Source of the DNA: an uncultured Carboxylicivirga sp.
GTDB taxonomy: Bacteria > Bacteroidota > Bacteroidia > Bacteroidales > Marinilabiliaceae
Direction: 5' to 3'
Assembly (NCBI GenBank): GCA_947503525.1
Contig: CANNEA010000001.1
Location: 496,001 to 560,000, forward strand
DNA: 64,000 nucleotides
In this document: piece after piece, positions 26,450 to 36,940 of the stretch
Layout of the letters: the number at the start of each line of letters is the position of its first letter
Position numbering within the stretch: position 1 is the first letter of the stretch
Translations under genes and position numbers: made by a program
Notes under the pieces: model-generated
Told to the model about the DNA's origin: nothing
Seen by the model: only the letters and a program-made list of their open reading frames with translations
Databases searched by the model: none

Positions 26450-27142
26450 ATGAATCCAAAGGAAATTGTGCCTCAAGCGATTGTTCAAATGTTAAATAAT
26501 AAGGCGGTCATTAAACAAGATGTATTTGCCTCAACACGAAAATATTTTGGAGTCCTTAAAAATGTATTGCAAGAGGTGGTAGAAATATATAATCCTCAGA
26601 TAAAACCAGAGGATAAACGCATTCAATTACGATTTCATGACAAGGGAGAGTTTGTTTCTCAATTAAAGGTCGCAGGTGATGTACTGGTATTTCATATGCA
26701 TACCAATACTTTTAATTTTGATCGTGACCATGAAGTGTGGAAAAGCCAATATGTTAAAGATGATGTTGCAAACTCATACTGTGGAGTGATTAACATTTAC
26801 AATTTTCTGCACGACTCCTTTCGTTATAATCGACAAAACGATATTGGATATTTAATAGCAAGGGTTTTTATAAATAAGGATGGTCACTTTTTTGTTGAAG
26901 GGAAAAGGCAAAAAGGTACAGGTATCAATAATTTTGGTACAAATGTGTTAACCGAGGACAGATGGAAACAAATAATTGAAACAGCTGTTTTATATGCTCT
27001 GGAATTCGACCTTTTGGTTCCGCCTTATGACGATATGAAGCTGATTTCAATGCTTCAGATGAATGACGAAATGTTACATTCTCAGATGCGAACAGGCAAA
27101 CGTCTGGGATTTATTTACAATGCCGACGATGTAAAACAGTAA
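26450..27142 (+). CDS. conserved hypothetical protein, 230 aa
   Basis: Not recognised. No signal peptide or membrane segment, so cytoplasmic. It is a mixed alpha/beta protein with [30 protein letters not shown] in the first half, a His- and Asp-rich centre (NFDRDHEVW), and [30 protein letters not shown] in the second half. It looks like a full-length single-domain protein. It is 11 bases upstream of pepT and probably co-transcribed with it, but this does not reveal its function. Confidence 0.7.
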   Translation: MNPKEIVPQAIVQMLNNKAVIKQDVFASTRKYFGVLKNVLQEVVEIYNPQIKPEDKRIQLRFHDKGEFVSQLKVAGDVLVFHMHTNTFNFDRDHEVWKSQYVKDDVANSYCGVINIYNFLHDSFRYNRQNDIGYLIARVFINKDGHFFVEGKRQKGTGINNFGTNVLTEDRWKQIIETAVLYALEFDLLVPPYDDMKLISMLQMNDEMLHSQMRTGKRLGFIYNADDVKQ

Positions 27143-27153
27143 GAATAAATACA

Positions 27154-28380
27154 ATGGATAATTTATTAGAGCGTTTTCTAAAATATGTGCAGATTGATAC
27201 CGAAGCTGATGCAAATACAGGATTAACTCCTTCAACTCCCGGTCAGATGGTGTTTGCCAGGCAACTTATTGAGGAGTTAAAGTCAATTGGTTTATCAGAT
27301 GTTGATTTGGATGAGAACGGTTATGTGATGGCTACAGTGCCTTCAACTGTTACAGAAGAAGTGCCTGTTATTGGTTTTGTGGCGCATATGGATACGAGCC
27401 CTGATTTTAGTGGAAAGCATGTTAAACCTCGTGTTATTAATAATTATACCGGTGGTGATATTGTTTTAAATGAAGCCAAAGGCATAGTGTTAAAGGTTAA
27501 TGACTTTCCTGAAGTTGAAAATTATAGAGGTCAGGATTTGGTAGTAACTGATGGAACTACTCTTCTTGGAGCCGATGATAAAGCCGGGATAACAGAAATT
27601 GTTACGGCAATGGAATATTTAATTCAGCATCCTGAAATCAAGCATGGTAAAATACGAATTTGTTTTACGCCGGATGAGGAAATTGGTGCTGGAGCTGATC
27701 ACTTTGATGTTGAGAAATTTGGAGCTGAGTTCGCCTATACAATGGATGGGTCGGAGATAGGAGAGTTGGAGTATGAAAACTTTAATGCTGCCGGAGCTAA
27801 TATAACAGTTAAAGGGCGAATGGTTCATCCCGGATATGCAAAACACAAAATGCGTAATTCAATCCGAATTGCAAATCAGATAATGACCATGTTACCAAGG
27901 TTTGATACTCCGGAGCATACGGATGGTTATGAAGGTTTTTATCACCTGATGTCGTTTAATGGCGATGTTGAAGAAACAAAAATGACCTATATAATCAGGG
28001 ATTTTAGACGCGATAGATTTGAAGATCGTAAAAAGGAGTTGAAGCATTTGGTGCGTAAAATAAACGCAGAATATAACGAGGAAGTAGCAACTGTTGAAAT
28101 TAAGGATCAATACTACAATATGCGCGAAAAAGTTGAGCCTGTAATGTATGTGGTTGATTACGCCAAAACAGCCATGGAAGAGCTGGGAATCAAGCCTATT
28201 GTAAAACCAATCAGAGGAGGTACAGATGGCGCCCGACTTTCATATATGAACTTACCAACCCCAAATATATTTGCCGGGGGGCATAATTTCCATGGGCGTT
28301 TCGAATTCGTTCCGGTTCAAAGCATGATAAAAGCCAGTGAGGTAATAATTCGGATCTCTGAATTAGTAGCAAAAAAATAA
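27154..28380 (+). CDS. pepT: tripeptide aminopeptidase PepT (M20B)
   Basis: Zinc aminopeptidase that removes the N-terminal residue of tripeptides in the cytoplasm. Metal and catalytic motifs of peptidase T are intact: [13 protein letters not shown] (His and the catalytic Asp), [10 protein letters not shown] (bridging Asp), [16 protein letters not shown] (catalytic Glu pair), [12 protein letters not shown], and [11 protein letters not shown] with [12 protein letters not shown] for the last His. The 408 residues equal the family length. It follows a hypothetical gene by 11 bases. Confidence 0.95.
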   Translation: MDNLLERFLKYVQIDTEADANTGLTPSTPGQMVFARQLIEELKSIGLSDVDLDENGYVMATVPSTVTEEVPVIGFVAHMDTSPDFSGKHVKPRVINNYTGGDIVLNEAKGIVLKVNDFPEVENYRGQDLVVTDGTTLLGADDKAGITEIVTAMEYLIQHPEIKHGKIRICFTPDEEIGAGADHFDVEKFGAEFAYTMDGSEIGELEYENFNAAGANITVKGRMVHPGYAKHKMRNSIRIANQIMTMLPRFDTPEHTDGYEGFYHLMSFNGDVEETKMTYIIRDFRRDRFEDRKKELKHLVRKINAEYNEEVATVEIKDQYYNMREKVEPVMYVVDYAKTAMEELGIKPIVKPIRGGTDGARLSYMNLPTPNIFAGGHNFHGRFEFVPVQSMIKASEVIIRISELVAKK

Positions 28381-28571
28381 CATGCCAGGTTGAACATCTG
28401 CAAACTTGCTTTGTTTGATTGAGAGTCTGGAACTTTATACGAAGAGCAGATTAAAATTAATCCTTTCGAAAAGATTCTTTTTAATTGGATTAACTTGATT
28501 AAAAGTGATTAAAGTTCTAATTTGATTATCAGAATTAAAAGCAATTAATTAACGAACAAATAAATAAAATT

Positions 28572-29204
28572 ATGGCTGTTTTAGTAGGAAAAAAAGCTCC
28601 TTCTTTTAATGCAAGTGCTGTGGTAAACGGCGGCGAAATTGTAGAAAACTTTTCATTGGATCAGTACATTGGTAAGAAATATGTAGTTCTTTATTTCTAT
28701 CCTGCTGACTTTACTTTTGTATGTCCTACAGAGATTATTGCTTTTCAGGACAAGATGGCTGATTTTGACAGCCGTAATGTAGAAGTAGTTGGTGTTTCTG
28801 TGGATTCAGAGTTTTCGCACTGGAAATGGTTACAGACAGAACCAAAAGATGGTGGTATTAAAGGGGTTAAATATCCTTTGGTAGCGGATAATAGCAAAAC
28901 TATTTCTGAGAATTTTGATGTTTTGGCTGGTGAGTACGATTACAACGACGATGGTCAGATTGTATTCAACGGTACTCCAATGGCTTACCGTGGTCTTTTC
29001 TTAATTGACAAAGAAGGTACAGTTCGTCATCAGGTAGTTAACGATATGCCACTTGGACGTAGCGTTGATGAAGCTATACGTATGGTTGACGCCCTTCAGT
29101 TCTTCGAAGAAAATGGTGAGGTTTGTCCAGCTGACTGGCACAAAGGTGATAAAGGTTTAACAGCAACACAAGATGGTATTGCTGATTTCCTGGGAAGCAA
29201 ATAA
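28572..29204 (+). CDS. ahpC: typical 2-Cys peroxiredoxin (AhpC/Prx1 type)
   Basis: Reduces hydrogen peroxide and organic peroxides. The peroxidatic Cys is in DFTFVCPTEIIAFQ (about residue 50) and the resolving Cys in GEVCPADWHKG (about 176), typical of a homodimeric 2-Cys enzyme. The length of 210 is normal. No ahpF or other reductase is adjacent, so the electron donor is probably encoded elsewhere. The 191 bases upstream are AT-rich and hold imperfect inverted repeats, but no operator I can name. Confidence 0.9.
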   Translation: MAVLVGKKAPSFNASAVVNGGEIVENFSLDQYIGKKYVVLYFYPADFTFVCPTEIIAFQDKMADFDSRNVEVVGVSVDSEFSHWKWLQTEPKDGGIKGVKYPLVADNSKTISENFDVLAGEYDYNDDGQIVFNGTPMAYRGLFLIDKEGTVRHQVVNDMPLGRSVDEAIRMVDALQFFEENGEVCPADWHKGDKGLTATQDGIADFLGSK

Positions 29205-29226
29205 GAAGCTAAGATTAGATAAATCA

Positions 29227-29256
29227 GAAGCACCTCATACGGGGTGCTTTTTTTAT
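29227..29256 (+). terminator. intrinsic terminator of the peroxiredoxin gene
   Basis: AGCACC and GGTGCT form the stem, followed by TTTTTTT. Confidence 0.88.
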
Positions 29257-29407
29257 GTGCTTTCTTTCGCCTTTGAATGTGGGTGCTCAAGCTTACACAT
29301 AAAGGTTGATAAACAATTCAGATCTACTGAATCATAAAGACGATCAATTCTTAATTTGAGCAAATAGATAAAGCCGAAGCTCAATAAATATTTCTTATTT
29401 TTGCAGG

Positions 29408-30709
29408 ATGCGCAAATACCTCGACATTCATCCTACTGATGATTCGGCATTCAAACAAATGGTCTGTCAGGCAACCCGTAATGAAGGCACGGGTGTGGTA
29501 CTTGACGGTAATGGCTTTGATGCACCTATATTTATAGAGAGTACACATCGTTACGATTTTGTTGCCGGACTTCAAAGTGTGAGTGATTGTACCAATGATT
29601 TGGCGCAAGTGCAATTATTGCACAATCAATACAAGGATTGGATTCTGGGATTTTTGTGCTACGATGTGAAGAATCAACTTGAAAAATTATCTTCCTCTAA
29701 TCCCGATAAGATTGAAATGCCTGAGGTTTATTTCTTTCGTCCACGTTACCTTTTTCTGAAAGATGCAGAACAATGGAAGGTGGGTTATCTGGACGACTAC
29801 GATAATGAAGAGTCGGTGAGAAATTACATCGAAGAACTCAATAATTGCGATGAGTCGGAGGAAGACTATGGAGAAGTTAAGTTAAATCATCAGGTTTCTC
29901 ATACGGATTATTTGAAGGCAATTGAAAAAATCCAATGGCATATCCAACGTGGTGATATTTATGAGTTGAATTATTGCATGGAGTTTTTTGTGAATGATAT
30001 TCATCTCACTCCTCAGTGTGTTTACCAGCGCCTTAAAGAAGTTTCACCAACACCATTTTCGGCATTTGTAAAATACCATGATAAATTCCTGATGGGAGCT
30101 TCTCCGGAACGCTACTTAAAAAAGGAAGGGAGTCGATTGATTTCCCAGCCCATTAAAGGAACATCGCCAAGAGGAAAAAATCCTTTTGTTGATAAAGCCA
30201 ACAAGAGATACCTGTATACATCGGAAAAGGAACGCGCAGAGAATATTATGATTTGCGATCTGGTACGTAACGATTTATCAAGAGTGGCAAAACGGGGAAG
30301 TGTAAAAGTGGATGAGTTGTGCGGTGTATATTCTTTTAAACAAGTGCATCAAATGATATCAACGGTTTCAGCTGAATTGAAGGATGAGCACAGCTGGATG
30401 GACGCCATCAAAACTTCATTCCCAATGGGCTCAATGACCGGTGCGCCTAAAATTAGTGCCATGAAGCTGATTGAGGAATATGAACAAAGTAAGCGTGGAT
30501 TATATAGTGGAACTGTCGGGTATGTAACACCTGAGGGAGATTTTGATTTTAATGTTGTGATCAGAAGCGTACTTTATAATCGTAAAAAAAGCTATATGTC
30601 GTTTATGGTTGGTGGAGCTATTACCAATCAATCGGATGCTCAAAAAGAATATGATGAGTGCCTGCTTAAGGCTTCAGCTATTATGAAGGTTTTTAATATT
30701 AAGGATTAA
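29408..30709 (+). CDS. pabB: aminodeoxychorismate synthase component I (PabB)
   Basis: Chorismate-utilizing enzyme that makes aminodeoxychorismate for folate. The C-terminal catalytic domain has SHTDYLKAIEKIQWHIQRGDIYELNYC, SPERYLKKEGSRLISQPIKGTSPRG, ENIMICDLVRNDLSRVAKRGSVKV, TGAPKISAMKLIEEYE and GLYSGTVGYVTPEGDFDFNV, all standard for the anthranilate synthase component I family. The PIKGT motif with Lys in the active site points to PabB rather than TrpE (PIAGT in many TrpE). A TATTTTTG lies 5 bases before the ATG, which would leave almost no leader. tilS overlaps the stop by one base. Confidence 0.88.
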   Translation: MRKYLDIHPTDDSAFKQMVCQATRNEGTGVVLDGNGFDAPIFIESTHRYDFVAGLQSVSDCTNDLAQVQLLHNQYKDWILGFLCYDVKNQLEKLSSSNPDKIEMPEVYFFRPRYLFLKDAEQWKVGYLDDYDNEESVRNYIEELNNCDESEEDYGEVKLNHQVSHTDYLKAIEKIQWHIQRGDIYELNYCMEFFVNDIHLTPQCVYQRLKEVSPTPFSAFVKYHDKFLMGASPERYLKKEGSRLISQPIKGTSPRGKNPFVDKANKRYLYTSEKERAENIMICDLVRNDLSRVAKRGSVKVDELCGVYSFKQVHQMISTVSAELKDEHSWMDAIKTSFPMGSMTGAPKISAMKLIEEYEQSKRGLYSGTVGYVTPEGDFDFNVVIRSVLYNRKKSYMSFMVGGAITNQSDAQKEYDECLLKASAIMKVFNIKD

Positions 30710-32043
30710 TGGCTAAACTCTCTCATCATTATATAAGGGAAATTCTTCAAACCAGGTGCAATGTTGTTTCTGAGGATAGACTTCTTGTAGCCGTTAGTGG
30801 AGGTGCCGATTCCATGGCCTTACTTCATTTACTTCATGCTACCGGAAGAGAGCTAGAAGTTGCACATTGTAATTTTCTATTGCGTGATAGTGAGTCGGAT
30901 GGTGATATGCAGTTGGTTAAGGATTATTGCGCACAGCTTGATATCACGCTTCATGTTAAACGATTTGAAACGGAAGCATATGCCGAAGAAAACAAAGTGT
31001 CCATTGAAATGGCTGCTCGAGATCTGCGGTATGAATGGTTTAATGATTTATTGGAGCAGCAAGGACTAAATGCAATTGTTACCGGTCATCATGGGCATGA
31101 TTCAATTGAAACATTTTTCCTTAATCTGGTGCGGGGTGCAGGAGTAAAGGGATTGTCCGGTATGTCATTTCGAAACGACAATATTATTCGCCCACTTTTA
31201 GAGTGTTCGAGTGATGAGGTTCAGGAGTATTGCAAAGTTAAACAAATTCCTTATCGCGAGGACAGTTCAAATTCGGATACGAAATTTTTGCGGAATAAGA
31301 TCCGTCATGAAGTTATTCCTGTTCTGGAATCCATTAATCCATCTTTCTTTAAAACGATGCTCAATAATATGTCTCATATTAAAGAAGCTGAGCAATTATT
31401 AGAGAATGAAGTGGACCGTTTTCGAAATGAAATTCTAGTGGAAGAGCACGGGAAAGTTTTAATTCCAATTTCTAAACTGGAGTTGTTTCCTCAAAAACAG
31501 AGCATATTATTTGAAGTGCTTCGACCATATGGTTTTAATACAACTGTGGTTGATGATCTTGTGGCTCATTTGGATGGAATATCGGGTAAGCAGTTTTTTA
31601 GTGAAACGCATCGCTTAATAAAAGATCGCCATAACCTGCTGGTTGTAAAACGGGAAAACATAGATGTTGATCATTTTTGGTTGGATGAGGGTGAAACACA
31701 GAGTCCTCTTTCAATCGGTGTAAAGCTTTATGATATTCCGGAGGATTTTAAGTTTTCGAAGGATAATAATTTGGTACAGCTTGATGCCGACACGATCGAA
31801 CTTCCTTTACTGGTTCGTAAATGGAAACAAGGTGATAGCTTTATGCCGCTTGGAATGAGTAAGTTCAAAAAGGTTAGTGATTTTTTTATTGATAACAAGT
31901 TTAGTCTCCTTGAAAAAGAAGAGGCCTGGCTAATTGTGTCAGGGGAAGATATCATTTGGATTGCTGGTCATCGGATAGATGATAGAGTGAAAACGACCAA
32001 AAGAACAAAACGTATTCTGGAATTAAAGCTTGCTAATGTATAG
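30709..32043 (+). CDS. tilS: tRNA(Ile)-lysidine synthetase TilS
   Basis: Converts C34 of the CAU-anticodon isoleucine tRNA to lysidine, so that it reads AUA. The N-type ATP pyrophosphatase loop LLVAVSGGADSMALLHLL is at about 24-41, TGHHGHDSIETFFLNLVRGAGVKGLSGM follows, and the substrate-binding and C-terminal domains (FMPLGMSKFKKVSDFFIDNK) are present. Length is 444. Start and stop overlap with pabB as TAATG, a sign of translational coupling. Confidence 0.95.
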   Translation: MAKLSHHYIREILQTRCNVVSEDRLLVAVSGGADSMALLHLLHATGRELEVAHCNFLLRDSESDGDMQLVKDYCAQLDITLHVKRFETEAYAEENKVSIEMAARDLRYEWFNDLLEQQGLNAIVTGHHGHDSIETFFLNLVRGAGVKGLSGMSFRNDNIIRPLLECSSDEVQEYCKVKQIPYREDSSNSDTKFLRNKIRHEVIPVLESINPSFFKTMLNNMSHIKEAEQLLENEVDRFRNEILVEEHGKVLIPISKLELFPQKQSILFEVLRPYGFNTTVVDDLVAHLDGISGKQFFSETHRLIKDRHNLLVVKRENIDVDHFWLDEGETQSPLSIGVKLYDIPEDFKFSKDNNLVQLDADTIELPLLVRKWKQGDSFMPLGMSKFKKVSDFFIDNKFSLLEKEEAWLIVSGEDIIWIAGHRIDDRVKTTKRTKRILELKLANV

Positions 32044-32084
32044 CTATTCGTTTAATTTGCATAGTCTAACTATGCCAACTAACT

Positions 32085-32843
32085 ATGGACCCTATTCATG
32101 TATTTGACATTACACCCGATAATGTAGAACAGGAAACACTTTTCTGTATAAAAGATTTAAAAAGCCCCGGATTTAAAGCAAAGCAAGAGTGGTTTGAAAA
32201 ACGTTATGCTGAAGGCCTGCGAATGAAGGTACTCAAAAACGAAGCAGGCAAACTTTTGGCTTTTATCGAGTATGTACCCGCAGAATATGCCTGGAGGCCG
32301 CTTAAAGCACCCCAATTTATGTTTATCCATTGCATGTATGTCTATTCTAATAAGGACAAAGGCCTTGGTATGGGTTCGCTCCTGGTTAATGCTTGTATCG
32401 ATGATGCAAAAGCGCAAGGCATGAGCGGGGTATGTATAATGACTAGCAAAGGGACCTGGATGGCCGACAAGCGATTGTTTGAGAAGAATGGCTTTACCCA
32501 GGTGGATGCCGGTGAGCGCTTTGAATTAATGAGTCTTAAATGGGATTCTAGCGCTGCTGATCCTTGTTTGCTGAATTGGAATAAGGAGCTGGAGAAATAC
32601 AAAGGTTGGCACTTATTATATGCCGATCAATGCCCCTGGCACCTTAAGGCTGTTGATGTTATTCGACAAACGGCCCAAAGTAATGGTATTGATATAAAAC
32701 TAAGCCGATTTGAATCGAGGCAGGATATAGAAAAGGCGCCGTCTGGATTTGGAACCTTTGCACTTATTCGAGATGGTAAATTACTGTCTGATCATTATAT
32801 AAGCGAAACGCGATTTAAAAATATACTGAAGAAGGAACTGTAG
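32085..32843 (+). CDS. GNAT acetyltransferase fused to a YoaP-like C-terminal domain
   Basis: The N-terminal GNAT part (about 1-150) contains LLAFIEYVP, MFIHCMYVYSNKDKGLGMGSLLVNACIDDAKAQGMSGV (acetyl-CoA loop) and KRLFEKNGFTQVD. The C-terminal part (about 165-252) begins YADQCPWHLKAVDVI and resembles the YoaP domain, which has a thioredoxin-like fold with a Cys near its start. The two-domain layout matches Bacillus YoaP. The substrate is not known. It lies 41 bases after tilS, with no terminator seen between them. Confidence 0.78.
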   Translation: MDPIHVFDITPDNVEQETLFCIKDLKSPGFKAKQEWFEKRYAEGLRMKVLKNEAGKLLAFIEYVPAEYAWRPLKAPQFMFIHCMYVYSNKDKGLGMGSLLVNACIDDAKAQGMSGVCIMTSKGTWMADKRLFEKNGFTQVDAGERFELMSLKWDSSAADPCLLNWNKELEKYKGWHLLYADQCPWHLKAVDVIRQTAQSNGIDIKLSRFESRQDIEKAPSGFGTFALIRDGKLLSDHYISETRFKNILKKEL

Positions 32844-33007
32844 CCATCCACAGATTAATCAGATTTTTAGCTTTGATTTCCTTGCGCTCAAGGTGGATAA
32901 TGACAATTATTGGCTAAGCTGAGCTAAGCGAAGTTTACGACTTTGTTCGTGGTAAAAGTTATTTTGATGGCCAATGTGATTTAACTAACAAAACACAATG
33001 AGCTAAA

Positions 33008-34237
33008 TTAGCTATTCCCCGCTACCCAACCGGTGGAGTAGGCTATTTGTAAATTATAGCCACCTGTTTCGGCATCCAGATCGATAATTTCGCCCGCAAA
33101 GTGCAGGCCTTTTACCAGTTTCGATTCCATTGATTTGGCGATGATTTCAGTGGTAGGTATACCTCCAGCCGTAATAATGGCTTCTTTAAAGGAGCGGTTT
33201 TTACTGACCTTAAAAGGCAGATTCTTTAGCAGGTGACGAATTTGTTTGCGCTCCTTGGCCGATAGTTGATGGCATTCCTTATCGCTGTCAATGCCCAGCT
33301 CTTCGATAAAAACCGAAACCATGGTTGATGGTAGCCAAAACTTAAAGATGTTAGCTATTTTCTTTTTGCCATGCTCATTCAAGTCGCGTTGGAGGCGTAA
33401 ATCCAGCTTTTGTTCATCCAATGCAGGCTTTAAATCTACTGTTACTTCCACCTTATTACCCTTATTGAGTTCGGTCACAGCAATTCGGCTAAGGGTTAGA
33501 ATAATGGGGCCCGATAAGCCAAAATGGGTAAATAACATCTCTCCAAAAGCTTCACCCATTTTTTTGCCATTCGACCAGATCACAGCTTTTACATTCTTAA
33601 GGTTTAAGCCCTGCAGTTTTTGAGCTAAGCCATTTTCAGTTTCAAGAGGTACAAGAGCAGGTATGGATTTCTCGGAAGAATGACCTACAGATTTAGCCAG
33701 TTCATAGCCATCGCCTGTTGAACCAGTTGCAGGGTAGGACATACCACCGGTGGCCAGGATGACTTTATCCGCATGAAAAGTTTTGCCATTGGAAACAAGC
33801 CCTTTTATCGCATCTTCAGCGACTAATAATTTTTCAACCTTCTGACCACATTTAATCTCCACATTTAAATCACGACACCAGGATAGAAGGGCCTGCAATA
33901 CATCATTTGATTTCTGGGATGTGGGGAAGTAGCGTCCACCTCGTTCAAGAGTGACATTCACCTTATATTTTTCAAGTAGCGCCAGTATATCCTGTGAATA
34001 ATATTGTGAGAATACCTTTTTTAAGAAACGACCATTCGGAAAAACATGCGTTATAAATTCACTAATGGGAGCACTGTTGGTGATGTTACATCTGCCCTTG
34101 CCGGTAATCAGTAATTTACGACCGGCATTGCGCATTTTTTCAAGTAGCAAAACGCTTTTGCCTAATTCAGCCGCTCGTCCGGCAGCTATCAAGCCGGCTG
34201 GGCCGCCCCCTACAACTATCACATCATATTTGTCCAT
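33008..34237 (-). CDS. HI0933-family NAD(P)/FAD-dependent oxidoreductase
   Basis: A 409-residue flavoprotein. The N-terminal FAD-binding motif is VIVVGGGPAGLIAAGRAAELG with the downstream Glu in LLLEKM. GRKLLITGKGRCNITN is the family hallmark. A second nucleotide motif, VILATGGMSYPATGSTGDGY, and the C-terminal GLHFAGEIIDLDAETGGYNLQIAYSTGWVAG are also present. These match the HI0933/YhiN family, sometimes called aminoacetone oxidase-like. The cellular role is undefined. Single gene, divergent from the T9SS gene at 34362. Confidence 0.88.
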   Translation of the reverse strand: MDKYDVIVVGGGPAGLIAAGRAAELGKSVLLLEKMRNAGRKLLITGKGRCNITNSAPISEFITHVFPNGRFLKKVFSQYYSQDILALLEKYKVNVTLERGGRYFPTSQKSNDVLQALLSWCRDLNVEIKCGQKVEKLLVAEDAIKGLVSNGKTFHADKVILATGGMSYPATGSTGDGYELAKSVGHSSEKSIPALVPLETENGLAQKLQGLNLKNVKAVIWSNGKKMGEAFGEMLFTHFGLSGPIILTLSRIAVTELNKGNKVEVTVDLKPALDEQKLDLRLQRDLNEHGKKKIANIFKFWLPSTMVSVFIEELGIDSDKECHQLSAKERKQIRHLLKNLPFKVSKNRSFKEAIITAGGIPTTEIIAKSMESKLVKGLHFAGEIIDLDAETGGYNLQIAYSTGWVAGNS

Positions 34238-34361
34238 GGCGCAAAGGTATTGCTAATAAATTTAAAATTGACAATGTAATTCAACTTGTGTAAGTTTGCC
34301 TGATTAAGTATTGATAATGCTTAATAGGAATTAGATTACTTAATTAACCAAACTTATAACC

Positions 34362-35687
34362 ATGCGAATAATTACTCTTATTATGAGCTTGCTATTCTGT
34401 GCAAGCATCTTTTCTCAAAGCATTTTTAATCACGAGAAGCGGCCGCAGATGAAGAGTCCGTCATTTGGACTTAAGTCAGAATTAAAAAATGCAGAAGCAC
34501 AAAAACTGCCCTTGGTGGAAGAGCACTATTATGTCCTCTCTTCAGGTGTTTTTGCCTTTCTTGAAAAGGCGGAGTATGATTTCTACGATTCCGAGTTATT
34601 TAAAGAAGGCAGAAATTACATGAGAGATAGTGAAGTGGCAACATGGCAAGGGAGCTATTATGAATCCTATAAATACAATGCCAGTAACGAAAAATCGGAA
34701 TATGCCTATTCGGACTATGGACATGCACTGGATAAGCGGGAATTGTATAGTTATAACGGCTCAGCTCAGTTAATAGAAACTATTTACCAATATTATGATG
34801 GAGGAGTGTGGTACAATTCTACAAGGGAAGTGATGGATTATACCTTAAAAACTAAGGTACATTATAAATGGGATGTTCAAAGTTCAGCTTGGGTATATAA
34901 CTATACCAGCTCGTATGAGTTTGATACGGAAGATAGGATTATTGAAGAAATTATATTGGACAAAGATTATAATGGTGATGAAGTCATTACTTATCACGAT
35001 CATCAACGTTTTGTCTATCAGTATACCGGTGATAAGATGGTCTTAGAGCAGCATTATGATAAAACTTCTGACGATGTATGGCGTTTGTTTTGGTATTTAG
35101 AACGGGACTATACCGACGGTAAACTGGTATCCTATGAGAGCTATCGCTTGAAAGATGATGGTCAGTTTGAATTAAGCTGGGATGAAACCTGGGAATATGA
35201 TGCGGCCGGCAATCCGGAAAACTGGCAGTATCGATTCCTTGATACTGAGGATTGGTTCGAAGCTAAATCAGTTTTGCAATATGATCTAAATGAAGATGCA
35301 AATGATTATTTGTTTCCACCCATTGAAATGGATATTGCCTTTGTGAATAAGTTAGTTGGATTTATACATTATAAAAAAGAAGGAAGTGAGTTTGTAAATG
35401 AACGCAATGGCTATATGTATTACGAAGGGGAGGTGCCAACATCGATTAATAAAACAAGTGCCAATGACCTAAAAGTATTGAGGGTACAAGATCAAATAAG
35501 TTTTGATTGGAAAAAGGCCGATACAGGTTTCTTTGTTAAAGTATATGATGTGAGTGGCAAGCAGGTGTATCAATCGCCGTTAGAAAATAATGTGCCTATC
35601 CATCTGAACCAAATGGCTAATGGCTTATATATTTATCAATTAACAAGTGGGTACGATAGCGTAAGTGGTAAGTTTGTGATAAAGTAA
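34362..35687 (+). CDS. T9SS-secreted repeat protein
   Basis: An extracellular protein of 441 residues. A signal peptide ends near CASIFSQ. The middle consists of tandem strand-turn units rich in Tyr and Asp, such as YNYTSSYEFDTEDRIIEEI and WYLERDYTDGKLVSYES, similar to the antiparallel repeats of many Bacteroidota surface proteins. The last about 75 residues (KTSANDLKVLRV to SVSGKFVIK) form a type A sorting domain with GLYIYQLTSG. No enzyme motif is seen. Monocistronic, with a terminator. Confidence 0.82.
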   Translation: MRIITLIMSLLFCASIFSQSIFNHEKRPQMKSPSFGLKSELKNAEAQKLPLVEEHYYVLSSGVFAFLEKAEYDFYDSELFKEGRNYMRDSEVATWQGSYYESYKYNASNEKSEYAYSDYGHALDKRELYSYNGSAQLIETIYQYYDGGVWYNSTREVMDYTLKTKVHYKWDVQSSAWVYNYTSSYEFDTEDRIIEEIILDKDYNGDEVITYHDHQRFVYQYTGDKMVLEQHYDKTSDDVWRLFWYLERDYTDGKLVSYESYRLKDDGQFELSWDETWEYDAAGNPENWQYRFLDTEDWFEAKSVLQYDLNEDANDYLFPPIEMDIAFVNKLVGFIHYKKEGSEFVNERNGYMYYEGEVPTSINKTSANDLKVLRVQDQISFDWKKADTGFFVKVYDVSGKQVYQSPLENNVPIHLNQMANGLYIYQLTSGYDSVSGKFVIK

Positions 35688-35693
35688 TAAACG

Positions 35694-35727
35694 ATGAACC
35701 GACTAGAGCGTTTTAGTCGGTTCTTTA
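35694..35727. terminator. intrinsic terminator between convergent genes
   Basis: Perfect 10-bp stem GAACCGACTA (35696-35705) with TAGTCGGTTC (35714-35723), overlapping the end of mnmA. The T run is short on both strands. Confidence 0.8.
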
Positions 35728-36771
35728 TACCACCCCGCCGCCAATAAGCATCTCGTTTTGGTAAAAAACTATCGATTGGCCGGGTGTGATGGCCCATACT
35801 TTTTCATCAAAGCTTACCAATAGCTTGTTTTGTTTTATAGAGATCTGTCCAAAATAACCGGGTACACTATCTATACCTCTAATGCGAATAAAAACTTTAC
35901 GATCCTTCCATTGACTTTCGTTGGGCGTAAGTATATAATTTTCCAATTCAATCGAATGGGAATATAGTAATTCACGCTCACCTGCAATCAATGCACTTGT
36001 TTTAGGGTTTATGGCAATAACACATTGGCCTTTAGCTACGCCCTCAATGCCTCTGCGTTGACCTATGGTATAAAAGGGGTAACCTTCATGTTGGCCCAGC
36101 AATTGATTGTTTTTGTCCAGCACTGGTCCCGGTTTTAAAGCCTTATGTTCGGTCGGTAAAAGTTGTTTTAGATAATCACGATAATCCGTTCCATTCAGAA
36201 AACAGACCCCCATGCTTTCTTTTTTCTCGGCTATGTTTTTATAACCCAATTCAAGGGCCAAAGCTCTAACTTCTGCCTTATGTAGTTCGCCCAATGGAAA
36301 CAAGGCTTTGGAAAGGACATCCTGGCTTAGGTTCCACAAAAAATAGGATTGATCTTTACCCGGATCTAGGCCTTTTAAGATATAATAATGTGAGTTGACT
36401 TGTTTTGCTCTGACGTAGTGTCCGGTGGCTATAAATGCACAATTATAATCTTCTGCAGCTTTAAGAAGGTATTTCCACTTAATGGTTTGATTGCAGTGAA
36501 CGCAAGGATTTGGAGTTCGGCCACTAATGTATTCATTGGCAAAATAAGCAATGACTTCCTTTTCAAATTCTGATCGGCAATCGATGAGTTGGTGATGAAT
36601 GCCAAGGGACTTGGCCAGGTTTATAGCTTCAACAATATTTTTATCATCTGCTTCGGTATGGGTTTGAAGGGTGACGCCAATCACCTCATAATCTTGTTTC
36701 AATAAGAGGACAGCTGCCATTGAACTGTCCATTCCGCCACTCATTCCAAGAATCACCTTTTCTTTCCGCAT
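35725..36771 (-). CDS. mnmA: tRNA 2-thiouridine(34) synthase MnmA
   Basis: Adds sulfur to U34 of Glu, Gln and Lys tRNAs. The PP-loop is VILGMSGGMDSSMAAVLLL. The first catalytic Cys is in TPNPCVHCNQTIKW, and the second (persulfide) Cys in KKESMGVCFLNGTDYRDYL. GPVLDKNNQLLGQHEGYPFYTIGQRRGI is the conserved central domain. The 348 residues are slightly short of the 360 usual but complete. Single gene. Confidence 0.93.
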   Translation of the reverse strand: MRKEKVILGMSGGMDSSMAAVLLLKQDYEVIGVTLQTHTEADDKNIVEAINLAKSLGIHHQLIDCRSEFEKEVIAYFANEYISGRTPNPCVHCNQTIKWKYLLKAAEDYNCAFIATGHYVRAKQVNSHYYILKGLDPGKDQSYFLWNLSQDVLSKALFPLGELHKAEVRALALELGYKNIAEKKESMGVCFLNGTDYRDYLKQLLPTEHKALKPGPVLDKNNQLLGQHEGYPFYTIGQRRGIEGVAKGQCVIAINPKTSALIAGERELLYSHSIELENYILTPNESQWKDRKVFIRIRGIDSVPGYFGQISIKQNKLLVSFDEKVWAITPGQSIVFYQNEMLIGGGVV

Positions 36772-36940
36772 CTACTCTTTATTTGGTTTGCAAGATAAGG
36801 GATTGAAATGATTTGTTGATAATAGTAAAAGGGGTATGCAAAACAGTTGAAGTTTTATTTAGCGGAAGGGGTGTTGGTTCAATGTACTAATCAACATCAA
36901 GTTTCTCTGCTAATAATTTCTAAAACTAAGATTGAATTCT

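Noticed and set aside
29396-29403. TATTTTTG just before pabB as a promoter giving a leaderless transcript
   Set aside because: No -33 element at 18-21 bases upstream, so the match may be chance; it is mentioned in the pabB entry only.
32844-33007. 164-base gap between the GNAT gene and the flavoprotein gene as a possible RNA gene
   Set aside because: No tRNA fold, no clear terminator stem and no conserved-looking structure could be seen.
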